From: Echinarachnius parma
Lineage: Eukaryota > Echinodermata > Echinoidea > Clypeasteroida > Echinarachniidae
Direction of reading: 5' to 3'
DNA: 64,000 nucleotides
NCBI GenBank assembly: GCA_037951105.1
Contig: JBAMJV010010118.1
Coordinates: 35,001 to 99,000 of the forward strand
Position numbers and translations under genes: made by a program. Positions within the stretch are counted from its first letter, which is position 1. Each line of letters starts with the position of its first letter. Shown here piece by piece: positions 46,567 to 58,399 of the stretch. Under the pieces are notes generated by a model. The model ran no database searches, was not told the origin of the DNA, and worked only from the letters and a program-made list of their open reading frames with translations.

Positions 46567-46899
46567 TGAGTCTGACATGTATCATGGCAACATAATACAA
46601 CCAGTGCCGTAGCTACGGTGGGCACACACCCCCAAATATTTGGACATGAACATTTTTTAAATCCCCACCGGAAAATATGTGTAAACAAAATATTAAAGAC
46701 ATCTCCCCACCCCTACCCGATCAGTCTGACCACGCTACGCTACTGTACACCATCAATAATTGTTTTTAATTGCGTAATCTTAACATTAACAAAATAAATA
46801 CAAACTGTCGATTAATCGCATCAATATTCCTGAGGTCATAAAACTGCATGTCAAAGAAAACATAAATCTAATTAGTATTATTTTCACGTTTCAAATAAA
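46567..46899 (+). terminator. 3' UTR with candidate polyadenylation signals
   Basis: AATAAA at 46793-46798 and again at 46894-46899 follow the stop by about 230 and 330 nt. Which one is used cannot be told. Confidence 0.5.
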
Positions 46900-47039
46900 A
46901 GCTACATAATGAAATGTAACTTGACATGCGCAATGTTGACTTTAATGTATAAACACAAACTAAAGAGTTTTTTGGAGAAAATGTTACAAATAGAATAGAA
47001 ATACAGTCAAAATCAATTAAATGGATGAATTACCATTAT

Positions 47040-47062
47040 TATTATTGTTTAAAAATTATTAG

Positions 47063-47094
<32 letters not shown>

Positions 47095-47171
47095 TAACTA
47101 TTATTGATATTATTATTATCAATATATAATTACTATTATTACTATTATTATCAGAAGGAGTATTATTATTA

Positions 47172-47205
<34 letters not shown>

Positions 47206-47267
47206 CAATGTTATTATTATTACTATTGTTATTAGAAGGTGTATTATTATTAGTAATAGCAGTAGTA

Positions 47268-47318
<51 letters not shown>

Positions 47319-47325
47319 GTAAACC
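47040..47325. repeat. (ATT)n and (TAG)n microsatellites
   Basis: Imperfect TTA/ATT triplets at 47040-47255 pass into about 15 TAG triplets at 47270-47325. Confidence 0.92.
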
Positions 47326-47327
47326 GA

Positions 47328-48170
47328 ACTACCCCCCTAAATAACTGCTCATAATTACATAACCGATAATTTTCTCAAGATGTCATCTTGCCACAATATT
47401 GGTACAGTTGTTATGTACATTATGCGTGAAAACCAGAGATATTCATCACTTTATGGCTGAATGAGCAGTGGCGGATCCAGGGGGTGGGGGGGTTTAGGGG
47501 GTTTAACCCCCCCCCCCCCCCCCCCCTTGGGCTGCCAAGTGAAAATGTATCAGTGAAAAAAGTGAGAAAAAAAAGTGGGAAAAAAAATCACTTACGGGGG
47601 TTCAAAATAGAAACAAAAAAAATCGCCGAGAGGGGGGACACCCCCCTCTCGGACTCTCCCCCACTCGCCACTACGCGGCTCGGACTTCGCCAATTCGCGG
47701 CTCGGGTCAAACCCCCCACCCCCCCCCCCCCCCCCTTAGCAAAAAAAATCTAGATCCGCCCCTGATGAGCACAGATTAAAGACAAAATAGCCCAATTTAA
47801 AAGTCACAAGGCATTGCGCGTTCCTGTACAATGTTGTGAAACAGCACATGTGGCTGAATGCATTGATTACGGTTTTTGAAACAATGCTGTTTGCATTCAT
47901 TGCAATTGTAAAACAGTGCATTTTCTAATTGTTCACTACTTAATAAATTGTAATGATGATAATACTTTTGCGAATTTTTAAATATGACAATTTTCTCTTT
48001 GATGTGTGCTCACTGAACCATGGATTAATAGTTATCTCTTATTTTTACTCATCGTTTTCCGAACTGCCATAGGGATATTTTGGCAAGAAGAAATCTTGAA
48101 ACGATTCTTGGTTAAGAAATTATGGGCAATTGTTTAGGGTGTAGTTACTTTTTGTGTTATTGTGTTCGGT
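47328..48170. mobile_element. Foldback element (family ACCGAACACAAAAAGTAAC), copy 1
   Basis: The left arm (ATAACTGCTCATAATTACAT, ATAACCGATAA, CAAGATGTCATCTTGCC) is mirrored on the right (TCTTGAAACGATTC, AAATTATGGGCAATTG, TAGTTACTTTTTGTG). A separate MITE is inserted at 47467. A second member of the family is at 51918-53702. Confidence 0.65.
47467..47764. mobile_element. MITE with GGCGGATC termini and target duplication ATGAGC
   Basis: AGTGGCGGATCCAG at the left and TCTAGATCCGCCCCTG at the right, with ATGAGC immediately outside at 47461-47466 and 47765-47770. C-runs and CGGCTCGGACTTCGCC words fill it. Similar words recur at 60600-60860. Confidence 0.82.
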
Positions 48171-48173
48171 TTA

Positions 48174-48330
48174 GTATTATTATTATTATTATTGCTATAA
48201 TTATTATTACTATTATCATAATTATTTGTATCATTATCAATTTCACTATCATTATTTTGTATTATTATTATTATTATCATTATGAATATAATAATTTTTA
48301 TTATAATTATTATTATTATTATAAAAAAGA
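48174..48330. repeat. (ATT)n microsatellite
   Basis: Imperfect ATT triplets with CATT and ATAATT interruptions. Confidence 0.9.
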
Positions 48331-48516
48331 CCCTTAATGAGGGAAAGGGTAGATATAATAGGTTCGAATATTGGTAGATAATTATATAATTTTTGTTCTA
48401 TATAAACATTATTCTATTCAAGACAAATTAAACAAAAATATATTCGAGGTATGTTAAGTGTAGTCAGTAATATCTACCCTTCCCCATCAATCAGTACTTG
48501 CTGCTAGAAAGCACTT

Positions 48517-49094
48517 TTAAAGGGATAGATGAGTTTTGGTAAACAGAGTACAGTTTTAGTCAAACTGAATTTTAATAAGAAAAAACCTGCACCATTACAT
48601 TACAAGTTAATAATTATACCTCCACCATACTCAAAAGGAATACAAAAATTGCAAATGACTAAGTAAAAAGCCTTTTATCATTATCAAGATACGCCGTTAA
48701 AACTCAAAAAGGCGCTTTCTAAAAATTAATTGGTTTGAACCATTCTAAATCAAATATTGTACAAGTGATGTTTTGTTGAAATAGTTTTAGAGATAATCAA
48801 CAAAATATTTAAAAACCTCTTTTGTGAATTTTCGAAAAGAGGAAGCATTTAAAAAAAAATTCATCGGCTAGTTCAAAGGTATTGAATAACTGTTGGGCCC
48901 CACAATTATTACATATTATGTTTATGGATATTTCAGCTATTTCTGAACCGATTTTGATCAAATAAAGTTTATTCTGCCATAACAATTGTAAGCTCTTTCG
49001 GAGCTCGAAGTTTACACACACTCAGTTTGTCATTATCTCACAAACAATTATTTTGTGTAGAGCCCTCTATACCAAAACTCAACAATCCCTTTAA
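48517..49094. mobile_element. Complete TTAA-flanked MITE, reverse of the 20168 copy
   Basis: It begins TTAAAGGGATAGATGAGTTT and ends ACTCAACAATCCCTTTAA. Inside, TTTCTGAACCGATTTTGATC is the reverse complement of the core of the copy at 20168. Confidence 0.87.
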
Positions 49095-49253
49095 AGTTTT
49101 GTTATGTCCATTGCATTTTAAAACAATTTGAATAAACTTTTGGCTCCCCTGCAAAACTGTAATGTGTATTGTGTTTTGTGTGTATCGGATGTCAAAAGAT
49201 AATAAATCGGGTACGGGCATTATTTACATTCAAAGTATATATTAACCACCCAA

Positions 49254-49266
49254 GTGTGTGTGTGTG

Positions 49267-49299
<33 letters not shown>

Positions 49300-49307
49300 G
49301 TGTGACA
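49254..49307. repeat. (TG)n microsatellite
   Basis: About 25 TG units with one CG and one TA interruption. Confidence 0.92.
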
Positions 49308-49320
49308 TTTTTAAAATGAG

Positions 49321-50071
49321 AAGATGAATCCCATTCTTTTTAATAATAGACATGTGTGCTTAGGAAATAGAACGATCTTTGATCAAGATTTATTTCAACG
49401 AGGTATAAGTAAGGTGTCTGATATAATGTTGAATAGTAGTTTGAGATCTGTTGCTCACTTTTTAGGCTTGGGAATAAAAAGTGAAGGATTATGAAATATT
49501 CATGACATTTTTGATGCATTGCCTCATCAATGGAAAGAAGGTATAGCTATGAGCAACTATATTCAAGTAGATATTCGAACATTTGAAATTAGATTAAAAG
49601 TTTTAGGATATACAGGAATGTTAATAGATTTAAAATCTCGGCATATGTATGAATATTTTGTTAAATCTACAAAAGGAAAATAATTTGTGTATTGGGGAAG
49701 GACATACTAATTTTGATTATAGCAATGAAGAATTGAAGAATATATTTTTAAGATTAAAGAGCGCAGTTTTGGGGGGTAAATTGAGAGAATGTCAATACAA
49801 ATTATAGCAAAGGGCACTATATACAAAAGAACATTTTATTTAGGTTGGGATTTTTTAGTGATAATTTATGCTCTTTTTGTAAAAATAAGATTGAGACATA
49901 TTCACATTTATTTTAAAAGTGTTTATACGTACAAATGTTTTGGATAGATATAATTGAATATTTTGATTTGATTGAAATTAGGAATGTTGATTGGAAAATA
50001 ATTTTTGTACGATTGGCAGGTAGATCGTATAGATTCAAATATTGTAACTCTATTATTTTTTGTTAAAGCAT
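49321..50071 (+). pseudogene. L1/Tx1-type LINE relic, C-terminal ORF2 region
   Basis: It encodes MNPILFNNRHVCLGNRTIFD, then LFQRGISKVSDIM, a TGA after GIKSEGL, and later FFSDNLCSFCKNKIETYSHL-type sequence with C-x2-C and H, ending FWIDIIEYF. This WNNP/gap/CxxC..H pattern is the C-terminal domain of L1/Tx1-like LINEs. Several stops; not functional. Confidence 0.75.
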
Positions 50072-50381
50072 AATATAGGTTTTCCCATTCATTTTAACAC
50101 AATTGTCATTTAATTTCATTAATTCGTCATTCAATTTCGTCCCGAGAAACCAACAGAGCGTAAATCCCAACTTCAATTTCGTCAATGGTCATTCTATTTC
50201 GTCATTGGTCAACCAATTTCAAATATTTCGCATTCAAAATCGTCAATTGTCATTGGAATTCGTCTCGGCCACTGAGCGGGTGGTGAATGTTAAGTTCGAT
50301 TTCGTCATTGTGCAAACAATTTCGTGAATTTGTCATTCAAATTCGTCAGGTGGTATAGCCTTTTGTTGGGGATAGGAAAAC

Positions 50382-50417
<36 letters not shown>

Positions 50418-51665
50418 TGTGTGTTTGTTTGTTTGTTTGTTTGTTTTATTTCCAAATCCGAAGATGAAACAAAATAAATAAAAAGTCCAGTTTGATTTAC
50501 TTCAAATCTCTTACAAAATATATAAAACAAAACATAACAACATTACATATATTTCTATACAAAAAATATATAATTGAATGAAGATATGTTTTAAACGTAT
50601 GTGTGTGTGTGTGTGTGTGTGTGATGTGTGTTTGTTTGTTTGTTTGTTTGTTTTATTTCCAAATCAAGATGAAACAAAATAAATAAAAAGTCCAGTTTGA
50701 TTTACTTCAAATCTCTTACAAAATATATAAAACAAAACATAACAACATTACATATATTTCTATACAAAAAATATATAATTGAATGAAGATAAGTTTTAAA
50801 CGTATGTGTGTGTGTGTGTGTGTGTGTGATGTGTGTTTGTTTGTTTGTTTGTTTGTTTTATTTCCAAATCAAGATGAAACAAAATAAATAAAAAGTCCAG
50901 TTTGATTTACTTCAAATCTCTTACAAAATATATAAAACAAAACATAACAACATTACATATATTTCTATACAAAAAATATATAATTGAATGAAGATATGTT
51001 TTAAACGTATGTGTGTGTGCGTGTGTGTGTGTGTGTGTGATGTCTGTTTGTTTGTTTGTTTGTTTGTTTTATTTCCAAATCAAGATGAAACAAAATAAAT
51101 AAAAAGTCCAGTTTGATTTACTTCAAATCTCTTACAAAATATATAAAACAAAACATAACAACATTACATATATTTCTATACAAAAAATATATAATTGAAT
51201 GAAGATATGTTTTAAACGTATGTGTGTGTGTGTGTGTGGATGTGTGTGTGTGTGTGTGTGTATGTGTGTGTGTGTGTGCGTGTGTGTGCGTGTGTGTGTG
51301 TGTGTGTTACGCCCCTATATAATTAATGTTACAATTAAACAATTACATCAAGACAATATATAACAGAAAATTACCTCCTAAATACATAGGACGAATTTGA
51401 ATGGAGTTTTGACGAAATTGGTTGCCAATTGACGAAATTGCTTTCGCTTTTATGTGTTCAGCAACTGTGACCGACGAATTTGATTTGCAATTGACGAAAA
51501 TGTGTGCCTAATGACTAAATTGTTTGGTGATTGTGTTAAATTGATTGACGAAAGACGAAATTGAAGTTGGGATTTCCGCTCTGGTGGTTCCTCGGGACGA
51601 ATTTGAATGACGAATTAATGAAATTGAATGGCAATAGTGTTAAAATGAATAGGAAAACCTATATT
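50072..51665. mobile_element. Foldback element with AATTTCGTCA-word arms and a minisatellite core, about 1.6 kb
   Basis: Left end AATATAGGTTTTCCCATTCA and right end GAATAGGAAAACCTATATT are inverse copies. Each arm (about 300 bp) is built from dispersed AATTTCGTCA / AATTCGTCA words separated by 5-20 bp, in mirror orientation in the two arms. The middle is a (TG)n-rich tandem array (50384-51308). It is inserted in the L1/Tx1-type relic. No coding capacity. Confidence 0.87.
50384..51308. repeat. Minisatellite of about 205 bp, four units, with (TG)n and (GTTT)n
   Basis: Each unit runs (TG)n, GATGTGTGTTTGTTTG, TTTATTTCCAAATC, AAGTCCAGTTTGATTTACTT and TGAAGATATGTTTTAAACGT. Units are nearly identical, so the array expanded recently. 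Confidence 0.93.
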
Positions 51666-51775
51666 TATTCCTTACAAATAAAAGGTGTACTTCCTTTTGT
51701 ACGAAATTACTGAAAATTATTTTGGATTATGAAGAAGAAAAAAAAGATTTGCTATTAAAATGGGTAAATTAGGGG
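51666..51775 (+). pseudogene. Continuation of the L1/Tx1-type relic beyond the inserted foldback
   Basis: FLTNKRCTSFCTKLLKII, then DYEEEKKDLLLKWVN and TAG resembles the very end of the LINE ORF2 (charged stretch and final KW). It resumes exactly where the foldback element ends. Confidence 0.55.
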
Positions 51776-52004
51776 TTCACTTGCAAAAATGGGAACACCA
51801 TAAAATACCTGTCATATGATTAATTGTTAATTCATTTTGTTGGGATTATAGGTAACGCGCTAATTATTATTAAGTTATTTAGTTTATCCTCTCTTTAATT
51901 GAATGTGACAGCCTTCTAAACCGAACACAAAAAAGTAACTTCACCCCTAAGCAATTGCCCGTAATTTCATAACCAAGAATCGTTTCAAGATTTCGTCTTG
52001 CCTA

Positions 52005-53199
52005 TACAGGGCGTATCAAAAAAAGCGTCACACTTTTGACAAATCTGTCAAAATTACATTTCAAAATATTTTGAAGATTTTTACATGTCGATAGATGCCC
52101 AATGGTCTCATCTATCAAGTGCCACTAACAAAGCAAATTTTCATTCACGCTTGGGCGAACACTGACTGTTTTTGTCCAGAGTGTGAAAAATGACTTGCGC
52201 CAAATTGAAAGAAGAGGGAAAATTAAACCAGCAGTCCGAATAGGTACTCCCATTCAAATCAATTGCTCTTTGCCAGATAATTCATAGACTAGCATAACCA
52301 GTGGGTACCAGTGGCGTACCCAGGATTTTTCAAGGGGGGGGGGGTCAGAAAAAAAAGTCTGTCAGCGGGAGGGGGGGGGGTGGAGTCGTAGAAAATTTTC
52401 AAAGCCGAGACGAAGTACCTTCACAATTTTCAAGACCAAGACCAGGTCCGGTGCACAATTTTCAAGGTCAATACCAAGACCCAGTGGTTGAGAATCCGGT
52501 AAGCAGAAGGGGGGGGGGGGGGTGGGGATGGGGAATGGGGGGGGGGGGGACCAGTGGTAGTCGTAGAAAATGTTCGCCGGCGAGACCGCGAATGTTTTGC
52601 ATTTTCAAGACCGTGGCCAGGTCCGGTCCACAAGACCAAGTGGTTGAGAATCCTGTAAGCGAGGGCGGGGGTGGGGGGGGGGGGGGGGAGAGGGGGGTGG
52701 TGGTCGTGGAAAATTTGACATTTTCGAGGCCGGGACCACAGTTTTTCACAGTCGAGGTCGAGACAGACCATCGAAAATGACGGTCGAGACCATTGACATT
52801 TGGTCACGAGAACAGTTAAAATTTGAAATGGGGGGGGGGGGTTAAACCCCCCGAAATTGTTTGGCCTAAGGGGGGGGTGACCCCTCCACCCTGGGTACGC
52901 CTATGATCATAACATAATCCTAAATTTATGCAAAGGAGCAATTAGTTTTAATGGTAGTACTTATACGGACTGGTGGTTTCATTTTCCCTCTTCTTTCAAT
53001 TTGGCGCAAGTCATTTTTCACACTCTGGACAAAAACAGTCAGTGTTCGCCCGAGCGTGAACGAAAATTTGTTTTGTTAGTGGCACTTGATAGATGAGACG
53101 ATTGGGCATCTATCGACATGAAAAAATCTTCAAAATATTTTGAAATGTAATTTTGACAGATTTTTCAAAAGTGTAACGCTTTTTTTGATACGCCCTGTA
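52005..53199. mobile_element. Foldback element with TACAGGGCGTATC termini, about 1.2 kb
   Basis: TACAGGGCGTATCAAAAA and TTTTTTGATACGCCCTGTA, with about 280-bp arms mirrored through GACAAATCTGTCAAAATTAC and GTGAAAAATGACTTGCGCCA. TA termini suggest Tc1/mariner-type mobilisation (inferred). Confidence 0.87.
52309..52905. mobile_element. G-run-rich MITE nested in the previous element
   Basis: CAGTGGCGTACCCAGG at the left and CCTGGGTACGCCTATG at the right. It has 2-3 internal units of about 175 bp, each a G-run followed by GTCGTAGAAAAT, CAAGACC, CCAGGTCCGGT and AGTGGTTGAGAATCC. Long frames in it are repeat by-products. Confidence 0.8.
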
Positions 53200-53702
53200 A
53201 ATCCATATGGTAGTTAGAAAAACAATGTGTAAAAATAAGAGGTAACCATTAATCCATGGTTGAGTGACCACACATTACAGAAAAAATAGTCACATTTCAA
53301 AATTCGCAAAAGTATTATCATCATTACAAATTATTGAGAGTTGGAAATTTTAAAAATTCACTGTTTTACAATTGCAATTAAGGCATTTTACCACATGTGC
53401 CATCAAAAAATCAAAATGAATAGAATATCAAACAGCATTGTTTCATAAACCATGATCAATGCATTCCGCCACATGTGCGGATTCACAACAATGTACAGGC
53501 ACGCGCAATACCTTGTGACTATTGAATTGGGCCATTTTGTCTTTAATCTGTGCTCATTCAGCCATAAATTAATGAATATCTCTTCGCACATATCGAACAT
53601 AACAACTGTACCAATATTGTGGTAAGATGACATCTTGAAACAATAATCGGTTATGAAATTATGGGCAATTGCTTAGGGGTGAAGTAACTTTTTGTGTTTG
53701 GT

Positions 53703-55329
53703 ATATATTGTCAATTAATTATTCTTTACCATGAAATCAAAATGAGCAGTTATACTGGAATGGGTGTCTGCGGTATAGTGTGTGACGGTGTGATCAGTGC
53801 TTTGGTGGGGGTTCTTCTTGGGTCAAAAGGGGGGGGGGGTACAGGAGCATGTTTTAGTTCCTTTTTTATAACCTCCATCATGGTTATTCCATGGCGTCAG
53901 TGAATTGAATATAAAGTTATTTTGTAATTGTTTATGTAGGTAAGGGAATTATGTATACTTTCTTTTATTAGCGCATAGGGACATGCAATTGTGCTTATGT
54001 GTTATGCGCTATATAAAAGTGTTTCATTATTATTATTATTATTAGAATTGTAATTCTTCTATTCTCTGTTTATGAAAAAGATGTTAACACTGGACATATT
54101 TTGTTTATGTATATTGAATTGTAAATGTTATATGTAAATAATTTGGCGGAATACAAATCACTTAAAACAAACAATTGTGTGTGTGTAGGGGGGAGTCAGC
54201 TGAAAATGGGACCACTTTAAGGAGGCGGCCTCTATACACAGGTTAGTACATGCAATAGTACATGTTTATATTGATTGTGGAGTAAAACTATGGTCACTAT
54301 GAACAGGTGGTTGCAATAGAAGGGTGGCCAATTTACACAGGTTTGGCTGTACAGTAATATGTCTTTGTGGAACTGTGGTGTGTGCGTACGTATATGATGA
54401 AACATGATGAGGAATATCGCAATATGTAGTGTGGTGCAATTCAAGGGGAGATGATCGGATATTGGGATAATGAATGCACTACAGACACACAAACAAATAC
54501 ACACCCGGTACACACACAAGTGCACATCCAGAACTCTGTGCTGTGTCCAAACCATTCCTTGTATTGTTTGCAAAATAGCTAACTTCGTCGAAAGAGATAT
54601 GACATTTTGTCTAGGTTTTGTTTGAATTTGAAGACCAATCTGCAAATAACAAAATATGATAATATACATGTATTGGTGATACCAATACTACTTATTTAAT
54701 CTCCTAAACATGATTTGATTGAAAGAGTTTGAGTATAAGACGTTCCCTTTAATAGTTTTATTTCAAATGCCCTGAATCAATTTATACAATCACAATCTAC
54801 TGCATAACTGGTTATCCCTGGTGCCCGAACTTTCGTCAGTGGCACAACTTCAGTCCGGGCTAAAAGACCAATCATGTGTTCGAGCCATCAAACGCTTGCA
54901 ATGTGTTTTTTGTAAATATTGTACACCTTTATTTCATAAATTCATCATAACATTCGTCTTAACATTTTAACATCTTAACTGCTTAAAATAAAATAAAATA
55001 ATAAAATGATAAAACAATAATGGGGTGTTAACCCTAACCCCCACCCCCTTCATTCTTGGCGTACCTATTTGGTCCCTCTATATAGCTATTTCACCAATGA
55101 CTCCGGACAATTTTGCCCCCCCCCCCCCCCTCCCCATCGCTACAACGGATCGACGCCACTGCTGAATGACCCACCAGCGGGTTGTCTAGAAACTTTACAA
55201 TTTTAGCAGTAAATTAAGAACTGTCAAGATGTTTATACAGGAATACAAGGTGTATATATTTTTGTCTAAAAAGCTTATATTTAGCACCCACTGCAAGCTT
55301 CCTGATATTTTACAATACTAATATGTGTG
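53703..55329. other. No host gene recognised
   Basis: Contains a short segment ending ATGCGCTATATAAAAGTGTT followed by (ATT)n near 53990-54045, the kind of 3' tail seen in some invertebrate SINEs/LINEs. A C-run lies at 55118-55131. Nothing else supported. Confidence 0.4.
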
Positions 55330-55690
55330 ATAAAATTGTCCAAATTCACAAGACTTACTCCGCTACTCTAGTGATTGTCTCATAAATTGTATTCGTTTTA
55401 CATTTATAAGCATGGTTTGGGTTTTTCGAATTTTACTTTCGTTTAATAGAGATTTGCGATTGAAGTGTTCGAATTTGTAATCCACTGGAAAGTTATATTT
55501 GTGTACAGATTTAATGCAATGGGTCTGCGAATATCACTTTGAAATTTCGTTCATTACTCGGCCATATATCATAAATTTAACGTGGAGTTTACACACATTA
55601 CTATTTGTGAACAGATCAGATCACAAAATACACATTTTATCATCAATTCATTACTCTTTGCTCATGTCAACAATGTTACTAGATCCCTAT
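55330..55690 (+). repeat. Second copy of the ATTGTCCAAAT...ACTAGATCC repeat
   Basis: Shares ordered blocks with 10485-10862: ATTGTCCAAAT, GATTGAAGTGTTCG, ATCCACTGG, GTCAACAATGTTACTAGATCC-like. Confidence 0.65.
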
Positions 55691-55746
55691 TTAGAGCGCG
55701 GCTAGGAAAATAATTGTAAGGGTATAGGTGGTCAATTAAGGGCCTA

Positions 55747-56577
55747 CAGGGCCGGTCATATTTACGGTAGTAGACGTAGTGATCCGTATGGTAATTTAAT
55801 GTGGGTCAAACGTGGTGTAAGTACGTTTAACTAGGTTAAACTACGTTTAAATACGATAAGGTACGGCGATAAGCCACAGAAGAGTACAGATAAGTACGTG
55901 CAAGTACGATAAACTACGCTAAACTACGCTAGACTTCGGTAATGCCGATGCAGCTCACTCACGGACAGGTACGGGGTGGTACGTCTGACTACGCTTGAGT
56001 ACGGTAGACTACATAAACCACTACGCTAGACTACACAAGACCACGCTAAAGAACGTCACTACGGTATATTTAGCAACTCCGCATGGAGTATGCAGCCAGC
56101 CCGTGGTGTTATACGGCCTTTGTGCGCTTTTTTTTTCAAACTGAGCAGTTCTGTGAAAGTTGTCTAATTTTGTTCTTTAAAAATGTCTGGACCAAGAGTG
56201 CCGAGTTTTGTGCACGGTGAAGTACGGTGGAGTACGCTAGGGTACGTTTGAGTACGTAGCGAAGTACGTTAGACTACGTCAGACTTCGTTAAACTACGTC
56301 AGACTTCGGTAAACTACGTTAGACTATATACGTTAGACTTCGGTTTAGTACGTTAGCATTACGGATACCTTTAACGTACCGCTCTTTTGAACATGTTCAA
56401 AAATTAAATCGAAGATCACGGCTTCCCCGAGTTAATACCAAGTTTGCATCACGGATATCTACGGTACGATATGGATGCCGGTACGTTCAACTACCTTAAA
56501 GTACCTTCAACTACGTTCAACTATGTTAGCCTCCACTACGTTCAACTACGTCCACTACCGTAAATATGACCGGCCCT
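55747..56577. mobile_element. Element of about 830 bp made of ACTACG words between inverted termini
   Basis: CAGGGCCGGTCATATTTACG and CGTAAATATGACCGGCCCTT are near-perfect inverse ends. Almost the whole interior is a degenerate string of ACTACGYTNR / TACGTTAGACT words at spacings of about 9-13 bp, with a plainer centre (56080-56200). No ORF. Confidence 0.85.
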
Positions 56578-56602
56578 TACGAGTTGTCGGGGTCGGAGCA
56601 TG

Positions 56603-57836
56603 CAGGGGCTTGTTGCAAGAAAGGGTCCTATCTTTAGGACGTCCTAAATGTCACGTGATTGTCATATGACTACGTACATAGGACATTTATCCTAACTGTT
56701 GCAAGAAAGGCTCTAAGTCGGAATTAGCCTTTGCCATGAACCTAATGTATAATCGGTAAAATAATTATCAGCATAGGAGCCTATTGCTGGTCTATAGGTG
56801 CGTTAGAATGACAAATGATATAAAACATACACAGAACATATCACAATGTTCAGTTCACATGCAAAGCAAACGGGTAGCTGAAAGCGAACACACAAAAAAA
56901 CATGAAATATATTATTCGGAAAAGATTTGCTTATGTTGCTACTTGTGCCTATTTAAAGACACCATTAATTATTATCTTCATCAAACAGACCCTATTATAC
57001 ATGTGAAAAATATTATATATATTTTCGCTACAATTAACTTATCTGATCAGCTATACTTTATCAATAAATATTACATTTGCCTGAAAAGTTGATGATCTGG
57101 CAAAAGGAAGACCTTTTACCTTTGACATAAGTAATGAACAATATTTATATTCATGAGAGGTCTTCTTTATCGAGACCATTCTATAAAGTATGGAAACTGC
57201 TTGTTCACGATATACGTTTCGTTCCCGATACTAATAGAAAACATCAGCGATACAAACGTATATATTTCGTCTTGAAAGTTAAATTCATTTCCCAAATAGG
57301 CTAGTGGCGTAGCTGTAATTTTATTTCTCCAGAGTCGGAGGAGCCATAGTCGGAGGAGGGGCTGGGCACCAGAAAGGCCTTACATTTGATGAGGAGGCAA
57401 AGGGAATTAGGATTTGTTACTTCAGTGGTGGCATGGGCGAACATGTTTTGTTTGTATTATTATTTGTTTGAATTTGTTTATTTGGATTGAATAATTGATT
57501 TTGTATTTATTTATTTATTGATATTTGTGTGTGTTTTTTTTTTTTACATTACCTACCCCATTCGGTGCCATTGATAACTCATATATGATTTATTATTCCA
57601 AATGGAATCATAAATTACATAGTTTAGTTCATTTTATATCGTGTCCCCTTCTCACTGATTGAAATACCGCAAGCTTTCCATAAAACATGTTTACATTTGA
57701 CCGATGATGGGGTTTGTTCCGATCGCGAAGTTAGGACAACTGTCCTAAGTGTACGTAATTCAGTCGTAGTCACATGACAGTCACGTGACATTTAGGACGT
57801 CCTAAAGATAGGACCCTTTATTGCAACAAGCCCCAG
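56603..57836. mobile_element. Foldback element, about 1.2 kb, with GGACGTCC in the arms
   Basis: CAGGGGCTTGTTGCAAGAAA, GGGTCCTATCTTTAGGACG and TCCTAAATGTCACGTGA are mirrored by TCACGTGACATTTAGGACG, TCCTAAAGATAGGACCC and TTGCAACAAGCCCC. Arms of about 110 bp flank an AT-rich middle with no transposase. Confidence 0.85.
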
Positions 57837-58059
57837 AAGCTTTTAGAATTCGGCATTGTATCCCTCTTACGATGCGATTTAAAATATACAAACTAAAGTG
57901 CAACTTTGTTTAGGTTTCGCATGGCAATGCAGTAGCGAAGAGCCTTGTATGGATTGTGTCGTAGGGGCTCCTATACTAGAGCCCCAGTGAATCTACTGTC
58001 AGTGATGTGGTCGATATACAGGATTACCTCCCCAAAACGTGTATACTTCAATTAAAAAA

Positions 58060-58375
58060 ATGCTCGAAGACTACTTTGTAAAAAATCAGAATAGGTTTTT
58101 AAAAAGTCGTTGATATATCTCTATTGAATCATTATTTTAACAAACATTAAATGCACAAGTTAGTATGAAAAAAGGCTAAAACGAATGTTGTTTTTTTAAA
58201 TAGCGGCCTCTTGAGTTGTACGGCTCTTTTTAATGATAACAGGGGTTTTACTTAGTCGTTTGTAATTGTGTATACTTTTCGAGCACGGTGAAGTTATAAC
58301 TATTACTTTGTACCGTAATGGTGCAGGTTTTGGTTACTAAAGTTAATTTTGACCAATACTCAACTATCCCTTTAA
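58060..58375. mobile_element. TTAA MITE copy, left end lost
   Basis: The right end ACTCAACTATCCCTTTAA and upstream AAGTTATAACTATTACTTTG and GATAACAGGGGTTTTACT match the right half of the 20168 copy. Confidence 0.75.
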
Positions 58376-58399
58376 GTATTTCGAGAATGTCTTACTCTT

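Larger units (their letters stand above)
51918..53702. mobile_element. Foldback element (family ACCGAACACAAAAAGTAAC), copy 2, split by insertions
   Basis: ACCGAACACAAAAAAGTAAC then TTCACCCCTAAGCAATTGCC is mirrored by GGGCAATTGCTTAGGGGTGA then AGTAACTTTTTGTGTTTGGT. The next element is inserted into its left arm at 52005. Confidence 0.82.

Noticed and set aside
50384-51308. Regular (TG)n-unit array as a CRISPR-like repeat
   Set aside because: Units are contiguous ~205-bp minisatellite repeats without unique spacers, in animal DNA.
52301-52807. 159-codon + frame and 125-codon - frame rich in Gly/Pro
   Set aside because: They fall wholly inside a G-run tandem-repeat MITE; the Gly/Pro content reflects the runs.
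54232-54669. 145-codon minus-strand frame
   Set aside because: Composition is Ile/Cys/His-rich and low-complexity in places, with no domain; likely chance.
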